From Lucinisca nassula (taxonomy: Eukaryota; Mollusca; Bivalvia; Lucinida; Lucinidae): a DNA stretch of 64,000 nucleotides. A model generated the notes under the pieces. That model did not search any database. It was not told the origin of the DNA and saw nothing but the letters and a program-made list of their open reading frames with translations. The position numbers and the translations under genes are program-made. The stretch spans positions 99,503,728 to 99,567,727 of the forward strand of contig OY757011.1 in assembly GCA_963580285.1 (NCBI GenBank), in the 5' to 3' direction. Shown in pieces: positions 1 to 10,689 of the stretch. Position 1 is the first letter of the stretch. Each line of letters opens with the position of its first letter.

Positions 1-426
1 AGTTTGCCCACATTAAGGCTGTAAACAAATGTTGGTGTCTGTGGGACCCATTATTTAAAAAAACTTATCTGGCTTGTTTAGTAACTGTTGATTCCTTCCA
101 CAAATATTTCATTAAGTGGATGATATTAATGTTTATCGTTGAATTAGGATGCATATTAGAAACATGGTGTTTTGGTTTATATTGCTGATCTGTACAGTTC
201 ATATATTTTCAACACTTTCTTTAATGATGTATAAAACGTTTTTTTTTGTTGTTTTTTTTTGTTATGTAAAGGTACATTGTACAATCTTGTTTCTGCATTT
301 ATTGATGTCACTGATTTGCTTTAATGATGTGTATGTTTTTCTGTTTGTGGTCTGTTTAACATTGTTCTTGGCTACATATATACATGTATATTGTTTTCAA
401 TACTGAGGATCTTTCACAAGTGGTTA
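1..426. other. AT-rich sequence, no gene recognised
   Basis: T-rich sequence with no domain-bearing reading frame. About 262-410 is repeated, diverged, at about 508-650: both contain a 'ctgtttaaca' block and a 'ccttggctac' or 'tcttggctac' block in the same order. This is an old tandem duplication with a period of about 245 bp. Confidence 0.5.
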
Positions 427-484
427 TTTCGTATGAAATTTATAAACGAGCCTCTGGCGAGTTTCTTAAATTTCATATGAAATT
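427..484. repeat. Hairpin repeat, family R copy 1
   Basis: Imperfect inverted repeat: 'cgtatgaaatttataaacga' opposes 'tttcttaaatttcatatga' around a GCCTCTGGCGAG loop. Similar hairpins are at 17041-17160 and 25905-26005, and half of one is at 16196-16250. This is a short non-autonomous dispersed element. The superfamily is not identifiable from the ends. Confidence 0.6.
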
Positions 485-495
485 ACCTCAAAGTA

Positions 496-1316
496 TAAAC
501 CTTCTGTCTGTGTAGATACATTGTGCAACTTTTTTTCTGCATTTTTTGATTACATAGCTTTAATGATATGTATGTGTTAGAATCTGTGGCCTGTTTAACA
601 GTGTCCTTGGCTACTTATAGATATTTGCGATTGTTAAAACCGAGGTCGCTTTTCTAAGTGAATGATGGAAATTGTGCTAGGTGTATCAATTCAAAATTTA
701 TACCACAATCAGGCATTCTAGTAACCTAATAAAGGGGGTCGAATAACTGCACGCTATAATCGGTAGTGACCTATAATACCTTCTACTGACCTATAATACG
801 TCTAGTGACCGTTAATAGACCGGACCTACTTCTCAGGTCACTAATTTACAAGTGAAAACAATAACATGCAACCTTTTATACATGGGAAAACAACGAAACT
901 GCAAGTTAAAATCTCTGCAATATTTATTTGAACAGATTTTCAGAAATTTCACCTAAATTCTTACCTTCTCGGCCATTCCTGGTTTGAATGGCCCGTTGGA
1001 ATAACTGCGCACTGCTACTGCAATTGAGTTTCAACCTCGAAAATAATTTCTAAAGCTAAAATAAACTACTTATTTGCAGATTTTCTTACAGAATGTAAAG
1101 CGCTGAGCAATTTTTATTCGAGCGTCCATGTTGTTTCCTGCGTTTTTGTGTCGTGGTGACGTCAGAAACTTTGCACTCGTTGACGTCACGTTATACTACG
1201 TGTGCGCGCCATGGCGCTGAGTGTCGATTAACATGTCACACTGTCTGCTGTCTGTTTTGCTGAAATTTGCTAAATTATTGCGAAAACCCTTGATTTTTGA
1301 ATTGCGGTATAAACTA
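496..1316. other. Unassigned intergenic sequence
   Basis: After the 508-650 duplicated block there is a run of short similar phrases at about 765-820 ('gacctataatac' three times, diverged). From there to 1316 I see no recognisable exon, RNA gene or repeat family. Confidence 0.4.
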
Positions 1317-1455
1317 AATACATGATTAGTGTCTTTAATAATAAAATATAATCGGTTCGCCGCGACAATTTTATAGGGGCTCGCTAAAGCTCGCCCCTAT
1401 AAAATTGTCTAAGGCTCACCGATTATATTTCATTATTAAATACACTTACCATGTA
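1317..1455. repeat. Palindromic MITE-like hairpin
   Basis: Near-perfect palindrome: 'ataggggctcgctaaagctc' leads into its own complement, with outer arms 'ataatcggt' and 'accgattat' and outermost 'tacatg..taataa' and 'ttatta..catgta'. About 140 bp. It fits a foldback MITE. No second copy was recognised in this window. Confidence 0.65.
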
Positions 1456-1617
1456 TTTACTATTTACATTCTCATTGTGTTTACAGAAAAAAAGCTATTG
1501 TTAATTTCATGAGGGAATTTCATTCTTCAATTAATACCTTGATCCACGCGATGTCGTCAAACGAAGTCAAGGAAACCCAACAACATCGGTCTGAGTTTTA
1601 AGGAGAATGCTACTCAA

Positions 1618-2045
1618 TATAAAGATTGTGTTCTGGGGAATTGAAAAATAGAAGTGAAGGCAATGACCAGGAACCGATACAATTAACCTACAGCTCTCAT
1701 CAGACACTAAAGGGAAAGAGACAAAAACATGAAACAACTAGACCGCAATGGAAACATCAATTGCAGAAAGCCAAAAGGACATTCACCCTCCCACAAAACG
1801 GCCAGATAGCTGTCAAAAACAAAACAACACAAGCGACACACACACTCAAAGACAAACCACAACAAAAATAAAACGCGACAGAAGAACCGCCTTGGAACGG
1901 TCAGTGAAACGAATTCCACTGGGGGGGGGGGGTGTTTTAAATCGACCCCACGCGGGCACGATCCCGCCTTACCCCCGTCGCGATCCAGACAAAAAGCCTG
2001 TTCAGTCCGCATGAAGGCCTAACTCATCAGTGCAACATCTCCGTG
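1618..2045 (+). repeat. Dispersed repeat, family M copy 1
   Basis: Shares 'gaagtgaaggcaatgacc', 'cacaaaacggccagatag' and 'cagaagaaccgccttgg' blocks with copies at 18236-18545, 23812-24045, 24985-25235, 44395-44795 and 57800-58140, some inverted. It holds a poly-G tract near 1920. Short reading frames inside it are not conserved between copies, so I read it as a non-coding element of at least 400 bp. Confidence 0.65.
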
Positions 2046-2301
2046 AACACCAAAATCATACATACATTAAGCAAATGAAAAGGATATATTCCACACGTTA
2101 AAAGATATGATATTTTCACGTTTTGAAAACTAACATGACCATATTATTTTCACAGTAGCAGCCAGGACTACCTTTTTTACGAAAATAAAAAGATTTTTTT
2201 TTTTCGATAAGTACCAAAAATATTTCATTCCGTGTGTTAAAATAATCATAATTTAAGTCTGTGCTTCGCAAACGCGTTTTAAAAACATAAGAATATTAAC
2301 T

Positions 2302-3460
2302 CATCACGAAAACACTCCTATATAATTCTGACCTCTCTTGAACCCCACTTTTCTTCTCTTCTACCAATAAAGGACCGGGTCACAAGAACGTAATTGGTCC
2401 TGCGTACTGCAACATGTCGGGAAGACACAGCAATCCCTCGTCAAGTCTATTTACAGTTTAAAGCAGTAGTCATTAAAACTATATACAAGAGGATCTGGCA
2501 GATTACTTGGTTGGTTGGGCTGAAGACAGCAGTTGTCTAAAGCCCTCGAGGGATGTTGACTCCGTCACAGAAGTTGGTAGGCCGTTCCATTCCCGGACTG
2601 TACGGGGGAAGAAGGAATTTCTGTAGGCGGGATACTCTGTTCTCGGTTGGAAAAAGCGTGCCTGGCCTCTGGTCCGACTGTCACTGGCTTGTAGGTAGAT
2701 ACTTGGGTCGATATCTACGAGGTTATTTGTTATCCGGTATAACATACATAGTCGTCCAGATCTTCTGCGCTCTTCCAATGTCTCCCAGTTGAGGTCTTTC
2801 ACCATCTGTGTGACGCAACCTGGTGTGCGGTCTGTGTAGCTGTTTAATACATATCGAGCAGCGCGCCGTTGAACTTGTTCAAGCAGCTGGATATGCTTCT
2901 GGCTAACTGGATCCCAAACTGTGGAAGCGTACTCCATAGCCGGGCGCACCATAGCTGTGTAGGTTGCTTTCTTGACTGGGATGGTGCAGTCCCTGAAATT
3001 CCTCCTGAGGAAACCAAGAGTCTTGTTTCCCTTTCCAGCAACTTGGACTATGTGTCTGTCCCAGGTGAGGTCCTCTGAGATGGTAATTCCAAGATATTTG
3101 CTGGACTCCTCTACCTCCAGGGTATGGCCATGCAAGGTATATGAAGTGTGGAGCAGTTTCTTTCTTTGGGGTGGTATCCTGATGACAGTGCATTTAGATG
3201 GGTGGAAGCTCATCTGCCAGGTCTTCTCCCAATCTTCCAAGTAAAACAGTAAAACTGGGGTTTACAGGGGTAAACCTTTTTTTCTTTTATTTCTACTCTA
3301 AAATATAGATTATGGATACTCGTTAGAACCTTCTAACGTATACCCACAATTTATATTTTGAGCAGAAATAAGAAAATATCACAATTTTTCATATGAAAAT
3401 TTTCGTTTTTGCAAGGTAAAATTTACAATGTATTTGTATAGATGTGTTTTCGTAATGTGT
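2302..3460. mobile_element. MA-family MITE copy 1, split by a LINE fragment
   Basis: Left part 2302-2350 starts 'catcacgaaaacactcctat' and reaches 'gaaccccactttt'. Right part 3244-3460 resumes at 'aaaactggggtttacagggg', carries the central palindrome (arms around 'gttagaaccttctaac') and ends 'gtgttttcgtaatg'. In the uninterrupted copy at 22334-22642 these two parts are contiguous, which shows that the LINE inserted here. Confidence 0.75.
2351..3243 (-). mobile_element. 5'-truncated non-LTR retrotransposon (LINE) fragment, RT C-terminal region
   Basis: The minus-strand frame 3240-2503 encodes 245 residues of the end of a reverse-transcriptase protein: 'SSKYLGITISEDLTWDRHI' near residues 46-64, 'TAMVRPAMEYASTVWDP' (thumb region) near 95-111, and 'RTVREWNGLP' near the C terminus. 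These are typical of jockey/CR1-like LINE proteins. The frame begins at a TTG-read codon, not ATG, and the catalytic core is absent, so this is only the 3' end of an element. About 150 bp of presumed 3' UTR follows (2351-2502). It lies inside an MA MITE. It is not a functional gene. Confidence 0.85.
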
Positions 3461-3930
3461 TCTTTGCTGTCGTGAAAATCCTAATGTTTTCGACATACTC
3501 GATGAAATTATTTTCGGTATTCACCTGAAAAAAAAGCAAATATCTTTGAGAGCCGACGGCGATTCCTTTTTTCATGAGGGCAACGATTTGCCACATGGTT
3601 ACATTGGTTTGGACACATATGTGTTAACTTTGTGTGTTAATAGTGTGTGGACCATTGTAAATATATTTGTTTATATATGTTTGTTTTAATTGGTTATGTT
3701 TTATAAATATACTTATTAAAAGTATTACTTGACTTGATATTCTCTCGCATAAACCGCCCAAGTCCATCTCGACGCACATTTGACTTCTTTTGTTGGGGTT
3801 GAATTCTAGTGCGCATGGCGGGCTCATCTCCATGTTCACTGGAAGTCAGCGTGATATCATGCTCTTTTGTATGGAAAGGGCTCACTGAATATCACATTAA
3901 CAAGTTTGAGTAGTTAAAAAGCTTCATAGA
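3461..3930. other. Unassigned sequence
   Basis: AT-rich, with short frames lacking recognisable domains. No repeat family was identified with confidence. Confidence 0.35.
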
Positions 3931-4686
3931 TATGTTCTATAAAAGGGTTATTCTTTGGAAGCAAGGAATATACCACATAACTGGAAAATATGAAGTGTAC
4001 ATGTTTTCTGGGTCAGACTAGCTAGTTTCGGCCAATTAGGCCTCATTAGTGACCCTCAAATATTATCAAAATTCCACAATGGAATCAATGATCCCAAAGG
4101 ACAAGAAAATATAAACTACACTATGATGTGGGTCAGGGAGACTTTTACGGCCGCCACACATTCCCAGACACCAGCTACAGTGACGTCAAATACGTTCTAT
4201 AAAAGGGTTATCCTTTGGAAGCAAGGAATACACCACAGAACTGGAAAATATGAAGTGTACATTTTTTCTGGGCCAGACTAGCTGGTTTCGGCCAATTAGA
4301 CCTCATCAGTGGCCCTCAAATAGTTTCAAAATTCCACAATGGAATCAATGATCCCAAAGGACAAGAAAATATAAACTACACTATGATGTAGGGCAGGGAG
4401 ACTTTTTACGGCCGCCACACATTCCCAGACACCAGCTGCAGTGACGTCAGATATGTTCTATATAAGGGTTATCCTTTGGAAGCAAGGAATACACCACAGA
4501 ACTGGAAAATATTAAGTGTACATGTTTTCTGGGCCAGACTAGCTGGTTTCGGCCAATTAGACATCAGTGACCCTCAAATAGTTTCAAAATTCCACAATGG
4601 AATCAATGATCCCAAAGGACAAGAAAATATAAACTACACTATGATGTAGGGCAGGGAGACTTTTTACGGCCGCCACACATTCTCAG

Positions 4687-4791
4687 AGCAGGATCGATCC
4701 CGGGCTTCTCCAGACTTTTGGATGAGTCTTTAAACCGAGGTTCCGTCTCCGTATGACCTTAGCTGTTGGTGGGACGTAAAACTCAAACACT
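4687..4791 (+). mobile_element. T1 tRNA-derived SINE with 11-bp target duplication
   Basis: Contains a B-box-like 'ggatcgatcccgggc' followed by the family body 'gagtctttaaaccgagg' and 'gggacgtaaaactcaaac'. The 11-bp 'cacattctcag' at 4676-4686 is repeated exactly at 4792-4802, which fixes both ends. The copy is 5'-truncated, since the tRNA A-box half is missing. Related copies: 10915-11024 (+) and 33030-33178 (-). Confidence 0.85.
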
Positions 4792-4849
4792 CACATTCTC
4801 AGACACCAGCTGCAATGACGTCAGAATGATATGTGCTATAAAAGGATGT

Positions 4850-5176
4850 GTGTGTGAATTCGGGTTTAACGTCGCTTTCAACAATTTTTCAGTCATATCA
4901 CGACGGTGTCTGGTTGCGACAGGGAGCTCAATGCTCACTTTTATAGTGCTGCCTCACTGAAGTATCATGTCCCAGACACATTACATGATACCACACCCAG
5001 TCACATTATCCTGACACTGGGTCGACCAGTCCTAGCTCTACCCCGTAAATCTGAGTGCCAAGCGAGGAGCAGGTAGTACCATTTTTAACGACTTTGGTAT
5101 GTCGCGGCCCGGGATCGAACCCGTGACCTCCCGTTCCCCGGAGCGCACACTCTACCAACTGAGCTATCGGGGCCGG
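4850..5176 (-). mobile_element. T4 tRNA-derived SINE with 13-bp target duplication
   Basis: The tRNA-like head is on the minus strand at about 5104-5172: an A-box-like 'tagctcagttggtagagtg' and a B-box 'gggttcgatcccgggcc'. The body ends at 4850 with 'gtgtgaattcgggtttaacg' (plus-strand reading). The duplicated target 'tataaaaggatgt' is at 4837-4849 and 5177-5189. It inserted into the satellite array. I judge it a SINE head, not a functional tRNA gene, because the head is continuous with the 250-bp body inside one target duplication. Confidence 0.85.
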
Positions 5177-5268
5177 TATAAAAGGATGTAGTGACGTCAA
5201 ATATGTTCTGTAAACCCCACTTTATAAAGGGAAAATTAAAAGATTTTTACATAGTTTATGTTACTGTT

Positions 5269-7105
5269 TTTAGCTCACCGTCACGTAGTGACGAGGTGAG
5301 CTTTTGGGATCACTTTTTGTCCGTCGTGCGTGCGTCCGTCCATCCGTCCGTGCATGCATGCGTAAACAATTTCTTCAAACGACATCTCCTCCTAAACCAC
5401 TGATCGGATTTTGACCAAACTTCACAGGAATGATTCTTTGGTGGTCCCCTTTCAAAGTTGTTCAAATGGTTCCGGTCCATTGCACATCTAGGTCACAGGA
5501 GCCAAAAATAGATTTTTTTTCACCCAAAACTTAAAAAATCTTCTTCTGTGAAACCACAAGGCCCAGGTCTTTGATATTTGGTATGAAGCTTCATCTTGTG
5601 GACCCCTACCAAGATTGTTCAAATTATAGTGCTGGGTCAAAAAATGCCCCCGCCCCGGGGCCCTTTGGTTTTACATGGGCTTATATATGGAACATCTTTA
5701 AAAATCTTCTTCTCTTAAACCGCAAGGCCCAGGTCTTTGATATTCGATATGAAGCTTCATCTAGTGGACCCCTACCAAGATTGTTCAAATTATAGTGCTG
5801 GGGCCAAAAAAGCTCCCGCCCCGGGGCCGTTTAGTTTTACATAGGCTTATATAGGGAAAATCATTTAAAATCTTCTCTTCTGAAACTGCAAGGCCCAGGT
5901 CTTTGCTATTTGGTATGAAGCTTCATCTAGTGGACCCCTACCAAGATTGTTCAAATTATAGTGCTGGGGCCAAAAATGCCCCCGCCCGGGGTCCTTTGGT
6001 TTTACATGGGCTTGTATAGGGAAAATCTTTAAAAATCTTCTTCTCTTAAACCGCAAGGCCCAGGTCTTTGCTATTTGGTATGAAGCTTCATCTAGTGGAC
6101 CCCTACCAAGATTGTTCAAATTATAGTGCTGGGGGCCAAAAGATGCCCCCGCCCCGTGGCCCTTTGGTTTAACATAGGCTTATATAGGGAAAATCTTTAC
6201 AAATCTTCTTCTCTGAAACCACAAGGCCCATGTCTTTGATATTTGGTATGAAGCTTCATCTAGTGGACCTCTACAAAGATTGCTCAAATTATAGCCCTGA
6301 GACCAAAAATGCCCCCGTCTCGGGGCCTTTGGTTTTACATAGACTTATATAGGAAAAATCTTCTTCTGTGAAACCGCAAGGCCTAGGTCTTTGATATTTG
6401 GTGTGAAATTCCATCTAGTTCCATCTATCAAGATTGTTTAAATTATAGCCCTGGGGCCAAAAATGCCCCCGCCCCGAGACCCTCTGGTTTTACATAGACT
6501 TATATAGGGAAATCTTTAAAAATCTTCTTCTCTGAAACTGCGCGGCCCATGTCTTTGATATTTAGTATGGAGCTTCATATAGTTGACATCTACCAAGATT
6601 GTTCAAATTATAGCCCTCAGGCCACAAATGCCCCAGCCCCGGGGCCCTTTGGTTTTACATAGACTTATATAGAGATAATCTTTGAAAATCTTCTCTGAAA
6701 CAGCAAGGCCCCAGGTCTTTGATATTTGGTGTGAAGCTTCATCTAGTGGACCTCTATCAACATTATTTAAATTATAGCCCTGAGGCCAAAAATGCCCCTG
6801 CCCCGAGGCCATTTGATTTTACATAGGCTTATGCAGGGAATATTTTTATAAAAATCTTCTTCTCTGAAACCACAAGGCCCAGGTCTTTGATATTCGGTGT
6901 GTAGCTTCATCTAGTGAACCTTTGCCAAGATTGTTCAAATTATAGCCTTTGTTGATATTTGGTATGAAGCTTCACCTTTTTAGACCTCTCTCAACATTAT
7001 GCACATTATAGCCCTGGAGTCAATAATGGCCCTCCCCGGGGCCCACTTGTTGCTCTATGGATCAGGTGTGCGATCCAGGGCCATTATGGCCCTCTTGTTT
7101 CCACT
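5269..7105 (+). mobile_element. G1: minisatellite-bearing transposon
   Basis: The left end is a hairpin, 'agctcaccgtcacgtagtga' closing on 'ggtgagct', then 'gggatcactttttgtccg'. The right end is 'ggtgtgcgatccagggcc' with the hairpin 'gggccattatggccc'. Between them lie about nine units of ~165 bp, marked by 'aggcccaggtctttgatatt' and 'tgaagcttcatctagtgg'. The copy at 34102-37242 has the same ends inverted. Terminal hairpins with an internal tandem array recall Helitron/Helentron-like elements of bivalves. No transposase is present, so the copy is non-autonomous. Confidence 0.75.
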
Positions 7106-7109
7106 TGAA

Positions 7110-7440
7110 AACTGATTTTTGAGACTGATTAGAACCATCTCTAACCTGCAGTATAAAATGAGCCCCGCCAAGCGAATTTGGGTCTTCAAGCATTCCGTCA
7201 TGACAAATTTTAACTGCGCATGCCCAGCCATTCAGAGGGGTCAGGGATATGGCTTTCTGTCTGAAGGTTCCTCTTGATTCACTGCTTGTATGAGCGAGCA
7301 GCGAGGGTTCTGGCGAGTCTGCGCGGATGCGCAGGCTCGCCTGAACCTTCGCTGCTCGCATAGGCGATAAGTACCAAAATCGCTTGACGGGGCCCAAATG
7401 TATTTTGAGCATAAATGAAAAATAAATCACATATTATGAA
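7110..7440. repeat. Hairpin element with GCTCGC arms
   Basis: At 7288-7364 'gagcgagcagcgagggttct' opposes 'gaaccttcgctgctcgca', with an inner 'tctgcgcggatgcgcag' palindrome. 'gataagtaccaaaatc' flanks it. A degenerate relative is at about 47570-47780 ('aaattttggtacttatctca', 'gcgaacagcgaa'). It is a foldback MITE of unknown superfamily. Confidence 0.55.
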
Positions 7441-7526
7441 AAATACTCACGTGAAAGTGTGCGACAGAGGAGAAAGAGGAAAATGAGTGGAAGTGTAGAA
7501 ACAGAAGATGATTCGATTTTTATGAA

Positions 7527-7606
7527 CACACGACTCAAGTAGGTATCGAACCTGCGTTCTCCTGATCACCAGTCAGACGCGCATCTGACTGAGCTATCGA
7601 GGCCGG
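7527..7606 (-). repeat. tRNA-like sequence, probably a SINE head
   Basis: The minus strand reads 'gataGCTCAGTCAGatgcg' (A-box-like) and 'gcaGGTTCGATACCtac' (B box) at tRNA-like spacing. The acceptor ends do not pair well and the sequence resembles the T2 SINE head at 38484, so I do not call a tRNA gene. Confidence 0.5.
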
Positions 7607-7645
7607 CTTACACAGCCTCAATAACCAATGACAAGCTTCAAAGTA

Positions 7646-7847
7646 CAGTAAAATTCCTTTAGTAAGACCACCTTTGGGACTGTTCAAAAGTGATAAGACC
7701 ACTTTTGGACAGTTCCAAAGGTGGTCATTGACCAGAGGACACTGCGGGCAGAAAGCACAAAGAAAGATTAAGTGCAGCCTTCAAAATAAGCTTTTTAAAG
7801 CAGAATTAGTCTTAAATTTAGGTGGTCTTAATAGAGGAATTTTACTG
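7646..7847. mobile_element. MB mariner-like MITE copy 1
   Basis: Ends are 'cagtaaaattcctttagt' and the inverse 'ttaatagaggaattttactg', flanked by TA on both sides (7644-7645 and 7848-7849). The internal hairpin 'gggactgttcaaaagtg' opposes 'cacttttggacagttcc'. CAGT ends with TA sites fit the Tc1/mariner (pogo-like) class. 202 bp, non-coding. Confidence 0.8.
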
Positions 7848-7962
7848 TATATTGATCAGCAGAAGTAGCAAATTATACATTCAAACTCTGTGTTCCCTTA
7901 ATTATTTTGAGCAGTGTAGTACTTCCGTTTATCAAACGCTTTCAGATGATGTTTTTATTGTT

Positions 7963-8275
7963 TGTTTCTTTGATTTGAGGTTTAACGTCCCAGTCAGCAC
8001 TGTAAAGGTCGTTTTGGAGACGTTGCTTCCAATTCTGTCGGACTTTTACCCGGCATTGAGATGAAATGACATCTCAAGCCCTGCCACCCAATGAAACTAA
8101 TAGGATTTAGAAGCATGGACGGGCCAACTCGCACCGCTTTGCCTGGACAGGCTTAGATCCTCGAAGCGGTTTACCAGTCCACGTGTGCGGGTCGGTTTCA
8201 GCTCTGTGTGGAAGCATCATGCAGCCCATATATTTCTTCAAGCCCCGATGGGCGGGGGCGGCTTTTTTATTGTTC
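7963..8275 (-). mobile_element. V SINE-like element copy (full length)
   Basis: The minus-strand head is 'gcccccgcccatcggggctt' at 8275 and the tail side is 'ggtttaacgt' with 'tttgatttgagg' at 7970-7990. An identical order of blocks ('gaagcatcatgcagccca', 'agatgaaatgacatctcaag') occurs in every copy. A 300-bp full length is fixed by the 12-bp target duplication around the copy at 42859-43158. Confidence 0.85.
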
Positions 8276-8780
8276 ATAAATAGAATTTTAGACATGTTTG
8301 ATTCACCGTTTGTTTTATTTTCCGACCAGGTTTCTTCTTAAAACATGAATATATTAAATAATTAATAAGAATAAAAAGTTTATTTTCGGGTTTGGAAAGA
8401 AATGTATTGACCTATTTACTAGTGTAGCGTGTGAAAATATATATTTACAATAACTTGCTTCCAAGCAGCCATACAACATGAAGGCAACGTCGTATCAAAG
8501 TCGATGCAACGACATGACGTTGCATCGACGTTGATTAGACGCCATATGCCCGGTGGGCTCAAGCAAAGGTTTACGACGATTGAGCCAAACTTCCAAAGTA
8601 TAACCTTTTTATAGAACATATTTAGCCAAGATTTGCTCAAGTAAATATCTTGGTTTCTCCGATCTCTTTCTTTTTAAAGATACGAGTCTGCCCTTATTTC
8701 GAATGAATTCCCCCAATCCCTGAAAACACGGCATCATTCACAAACTACCGATTATCTCCCATTTAAGTTCGACTTACCTC
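8276..8780. repeat. Unassigned sequence containing a CAACGTC palindrome
   Basis: At about 8485-8560, 'gatgcaacgacatgacgttg' and 'catcgacgttgattagacg' form a palindromic element related to those at 28584-28684, 37560-37640 and 40200-40275. The rest is AT-rich and unassigned. Confidence 0.5.
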
Positions 8781-9170
8781 CCCAATCCTCAGCCAGATCG
8801 GCAACAATCATAATGAAATCTTTTCTACGGTCATTCTCTCCCTTCCGCTGATTAACCCATTTAGTACCAGAAACCCCAAAACGGGTACCCTCGCAAACAG
8901 TGCAGGCCCAGATCAGACGCCACAGAATGTGGCGTCTGATCAGGGCCTACACTGTTTGTAAAATATTCAGCCAGTTTTCAAATATATATATGAGGAAGAT
9001 TCCATTTGGTACAAAAAAGGGTTAAAAAAGACAGTTGTCAGTTTCTCGTGAATGAATCTGCATTTTACTGGTAAACCGCTTATGTGTAGGTTGTGGATAT
9101 GTGAACTGGTCGGCTAGATATGCCATAAATAGTGTTGACTGGGCCGTTAAACTCCTAACAAACGAACAAT
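8781..9170 (+). mobile_element. T2 SINE copy, split by a PB MITE
   Basis: Left piece 8781-8851 includes 'agatcggcaac' and 'tctcccttccgctg'. Right piece 9027-9170 resumes at 'cagttgtcagtttctcgtg' and ends 'gggccgttaaactcc' with 'aacaaacgaacaa'. The body matches 9733-9892 and 38484-38690. The intervening 8852-9026 is a PB element with TTAA at each side. Confidence 0.65.
8852..9026. mobile_element. PB piggyBac-like MITE with HC hairpin cassette, copy 1
   Basis: Termini TTAA-CCCATTTAGTACC and GGTACAAAAAAGGG-TTAA. TTAA sites with CCC ends are the hallmark of piggyBac-type elements. Inside is the HC hairpin: 'gcaaacagtgcaggcccaga' with arms meeting at 'gccacagaatgtggc'. 175 bp, no coding capacity. 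Confidence 0.8.
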
Positions 9171-9359
9171 TCCTCAATCTCAGATAGTTAGGTTGTCTCA
9201 AACTGCATCATTCAAAAGCTACCTACAATACCATAAACACATGACAAAATATTTAATCAAACCCGCCATTGTCGACAGATCAGCCTGTACATCTAGTCAC
9301 TCTGTCTAGAGTCTTCACGTGTGGTTCTTTGAATAGTCCAGTGGCTAAAGAAGGCTCAT

Positions 9360-9415
9360 GCGACCAGCGTAAACTCAGATCCGTCCACAGACTGATCTGA
9401 GTCTTCGCTGGTCGC
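9360..9415. repeat. Hairpin with AGATCAG arms
   Basis: 'tgcgaccagcgtaaactcag' opposes 'ctgagtcttcgctggtcgca'. It is related in wording to the halves at 38405-38445 and 46985-47040, which lack perfect pairing. Short foldback repeat. Confidence 0.55.
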
Positions 9416-9489
9416 ACAAGACTTATGGTAGGTTATCTCATGCGACTACTGACAGGTATATGAACGATTTTAGGAAACATTTTATAAAT

Positions 9490-9735
9490 AGAGATTATCA
9501 TATAACATTTTTCATATCATACCCCACATCAGCCCTAGACTCTAGCCGAAGGCCCGGCGGCTGATATGGGTCGAGGGCAAATATGGGGTATGATCTGAAA
9601 GAAGGCCCGACGGCTGATATGGGGTATGACATGAAAGAAGGCCCGACGGCTGCTATGGGTCGAGGGCTAATATGGGGTATGATAAGAAAAAAATGCCATA
9701 TATCATAATCTGTTTATCATATATTTCCTCAAGAA
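9490..9735. repeat. Inverted-repeat element with internal tandem blocks
   Basis: Outer arms 'gattatcatataaca' and 'atatatcataatc' and inner arms 'catatcatacccca' and 'tggggtatgataag'. Between them, 'aaggcccg(g/a)cggctg' occurs three times. Non-coding foldback element. Confidence 0.65.
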
Positions 9736-9892
9736 GGGCAGTTGTCAGTTTTTGGCGAAAGAATGTACTGGTAAACCTCTTACGTATAAGCATGCCCAGG
9801 AAAAGTGTGGAAAGATAAACTGACCGGCTCAAAAATTACCTAAATATTGTTGACTGGGCCGTTAAACTCCAATACAAACAAACAAACAAATT
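9733..9892 (+). mobile_element. T2 SINE 3' portion
   Basis: 'cagttgtcagtttttggcg' through 'tgactgggccgttaaactcc' and a 'caaacaaacaaacaaa' tail. The order is the same as 9027-9170. Confidence 0.7.
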
Positions 9893-9997
9893 ATACATTT
9901 CCAAATCTTTGTCCTTTTAAAAATTGTTGAATTAAAGCTTTCCTAAAAACAAAGCAATTTTATGTGAAAAGCAAAGCAGTAGACTATTCCTACTGAC

Positions 9998-10216
9998 AAC
10001 TAATTTCTGTGTCGTCTGCTTTGTCGTCTGCCAAGTGCTTAAAATTAAGTTATTGCAAACAGTGTGGACCCAGATCAGACTGCTCCTCTAGGAGCAGTCT
10101 GATCTCGGTCCACACTGTTTGCTTGCATGCAAAAATATTTTTAAAAAGTGTGCAAGAAGCCGACATAAACAGACGACATTTTCAGATGCAGTTTTTTTCG
10201 GCGTCTTAAGGGTTAA
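9998..10216. mobile_element. PB-type MITE with HC cassette, copy 2
   Basis: The right end is 'cggcgtcttaagggttaa'. The internal hairpin is 'gcaaacagtgtggacccaga' meeting 'gactgctcctctaggagcag'. Its flanks ('gtcgtctgc', 'agacgacattttcag') match the element at 31183-31441, a different terminal type from copy 1. The left TTAA end is not clear. Confidence 0.65.
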
Positions 10217-10285
10217 TGTGAACCAACTATACTCGTAAATTCCAAAAGGAGAGAAATACATTTACACGATACAGGCCAGTTAGTG

Positions 10286-10577
10286 TGATTTGAGGTTTAA
10301 CGTCCCCGTCAACACTGTATAGGTCATTTTGGGGACGTTGCTTCCAATTTTGTGGGACTTTTACCCGACATTGAGATGAAATGACATCTCAAGACCTGTG
10401 GCCCAATGAAACCAATAGGGTTTATAAGCATGGACGGACCGACATACACCGCTTTGCTTGGGCAGGCATAGATCCTCTAAGCAGTTAACCAGTACTCGTG
10501 CTCGGGTCGGTTTCAGCTCTGCGTGGAAGCATCATGCAGCCCATCTATTTCTTCAAGCCCCGATGGGCGGGGGCCGA
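10286..10577 (-). mobile_element. V SINE-like element copy
   Basis: Reads from 'gatttgaggtttaacgtccc' to 'agccccgatgggcgggggcc' on the plus strand, i.e. inverted. Nearly full length. Confidence 0.85.
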
Positions 10578-10689
10578 CGGATCAGGTCAGATGCTGCAGA
10601 ATGTGACATCTGATCAGGGATTTCAATGTTTACCAAAAATGGCATGATTGGAATACAGCCGAGTGTTCCGAAGATTATTACGTCAGAGG

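Larger units (their letters stand above)
3931..5213 (+). repeat. 261-bp tandem satellite, interrupted by two SINEs
   Basis: The phrase 'ttctataaaagggttat' starts units near 3934, 4195 and 4456, a period of about 261 bp. Each unit holds 'actagctggtttcggccaat' and ends with 'cagctgcagtgacgtca' variants. The array continues as remnants at 4792-4849 and 5177-5213, either side of SINE insertions. Single diverged monomer pieces recur at 19377-19450 and 57231-57343, so the unit is dispersed as well as tandem. Confidence 0.85.

Noticed and set aside
149..406. 85-codon hydrophobic open frame
   Set aside because: T-rich sequence gives Phe/Leu/Val-rich frames by composition, and the region is half of an old tandem duplication in which the frame is not kept.
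1626..2014. Overlapping 80-100-codon frames
   Set aside because: They lie in dispersed repeat M, are not conserved among its six copies, and cross a poly-G run.
5104..5172. Functional tRNA gene
   Set aside because: It is the head of a T4 SINE enclosed in one 13-bp target duplication.
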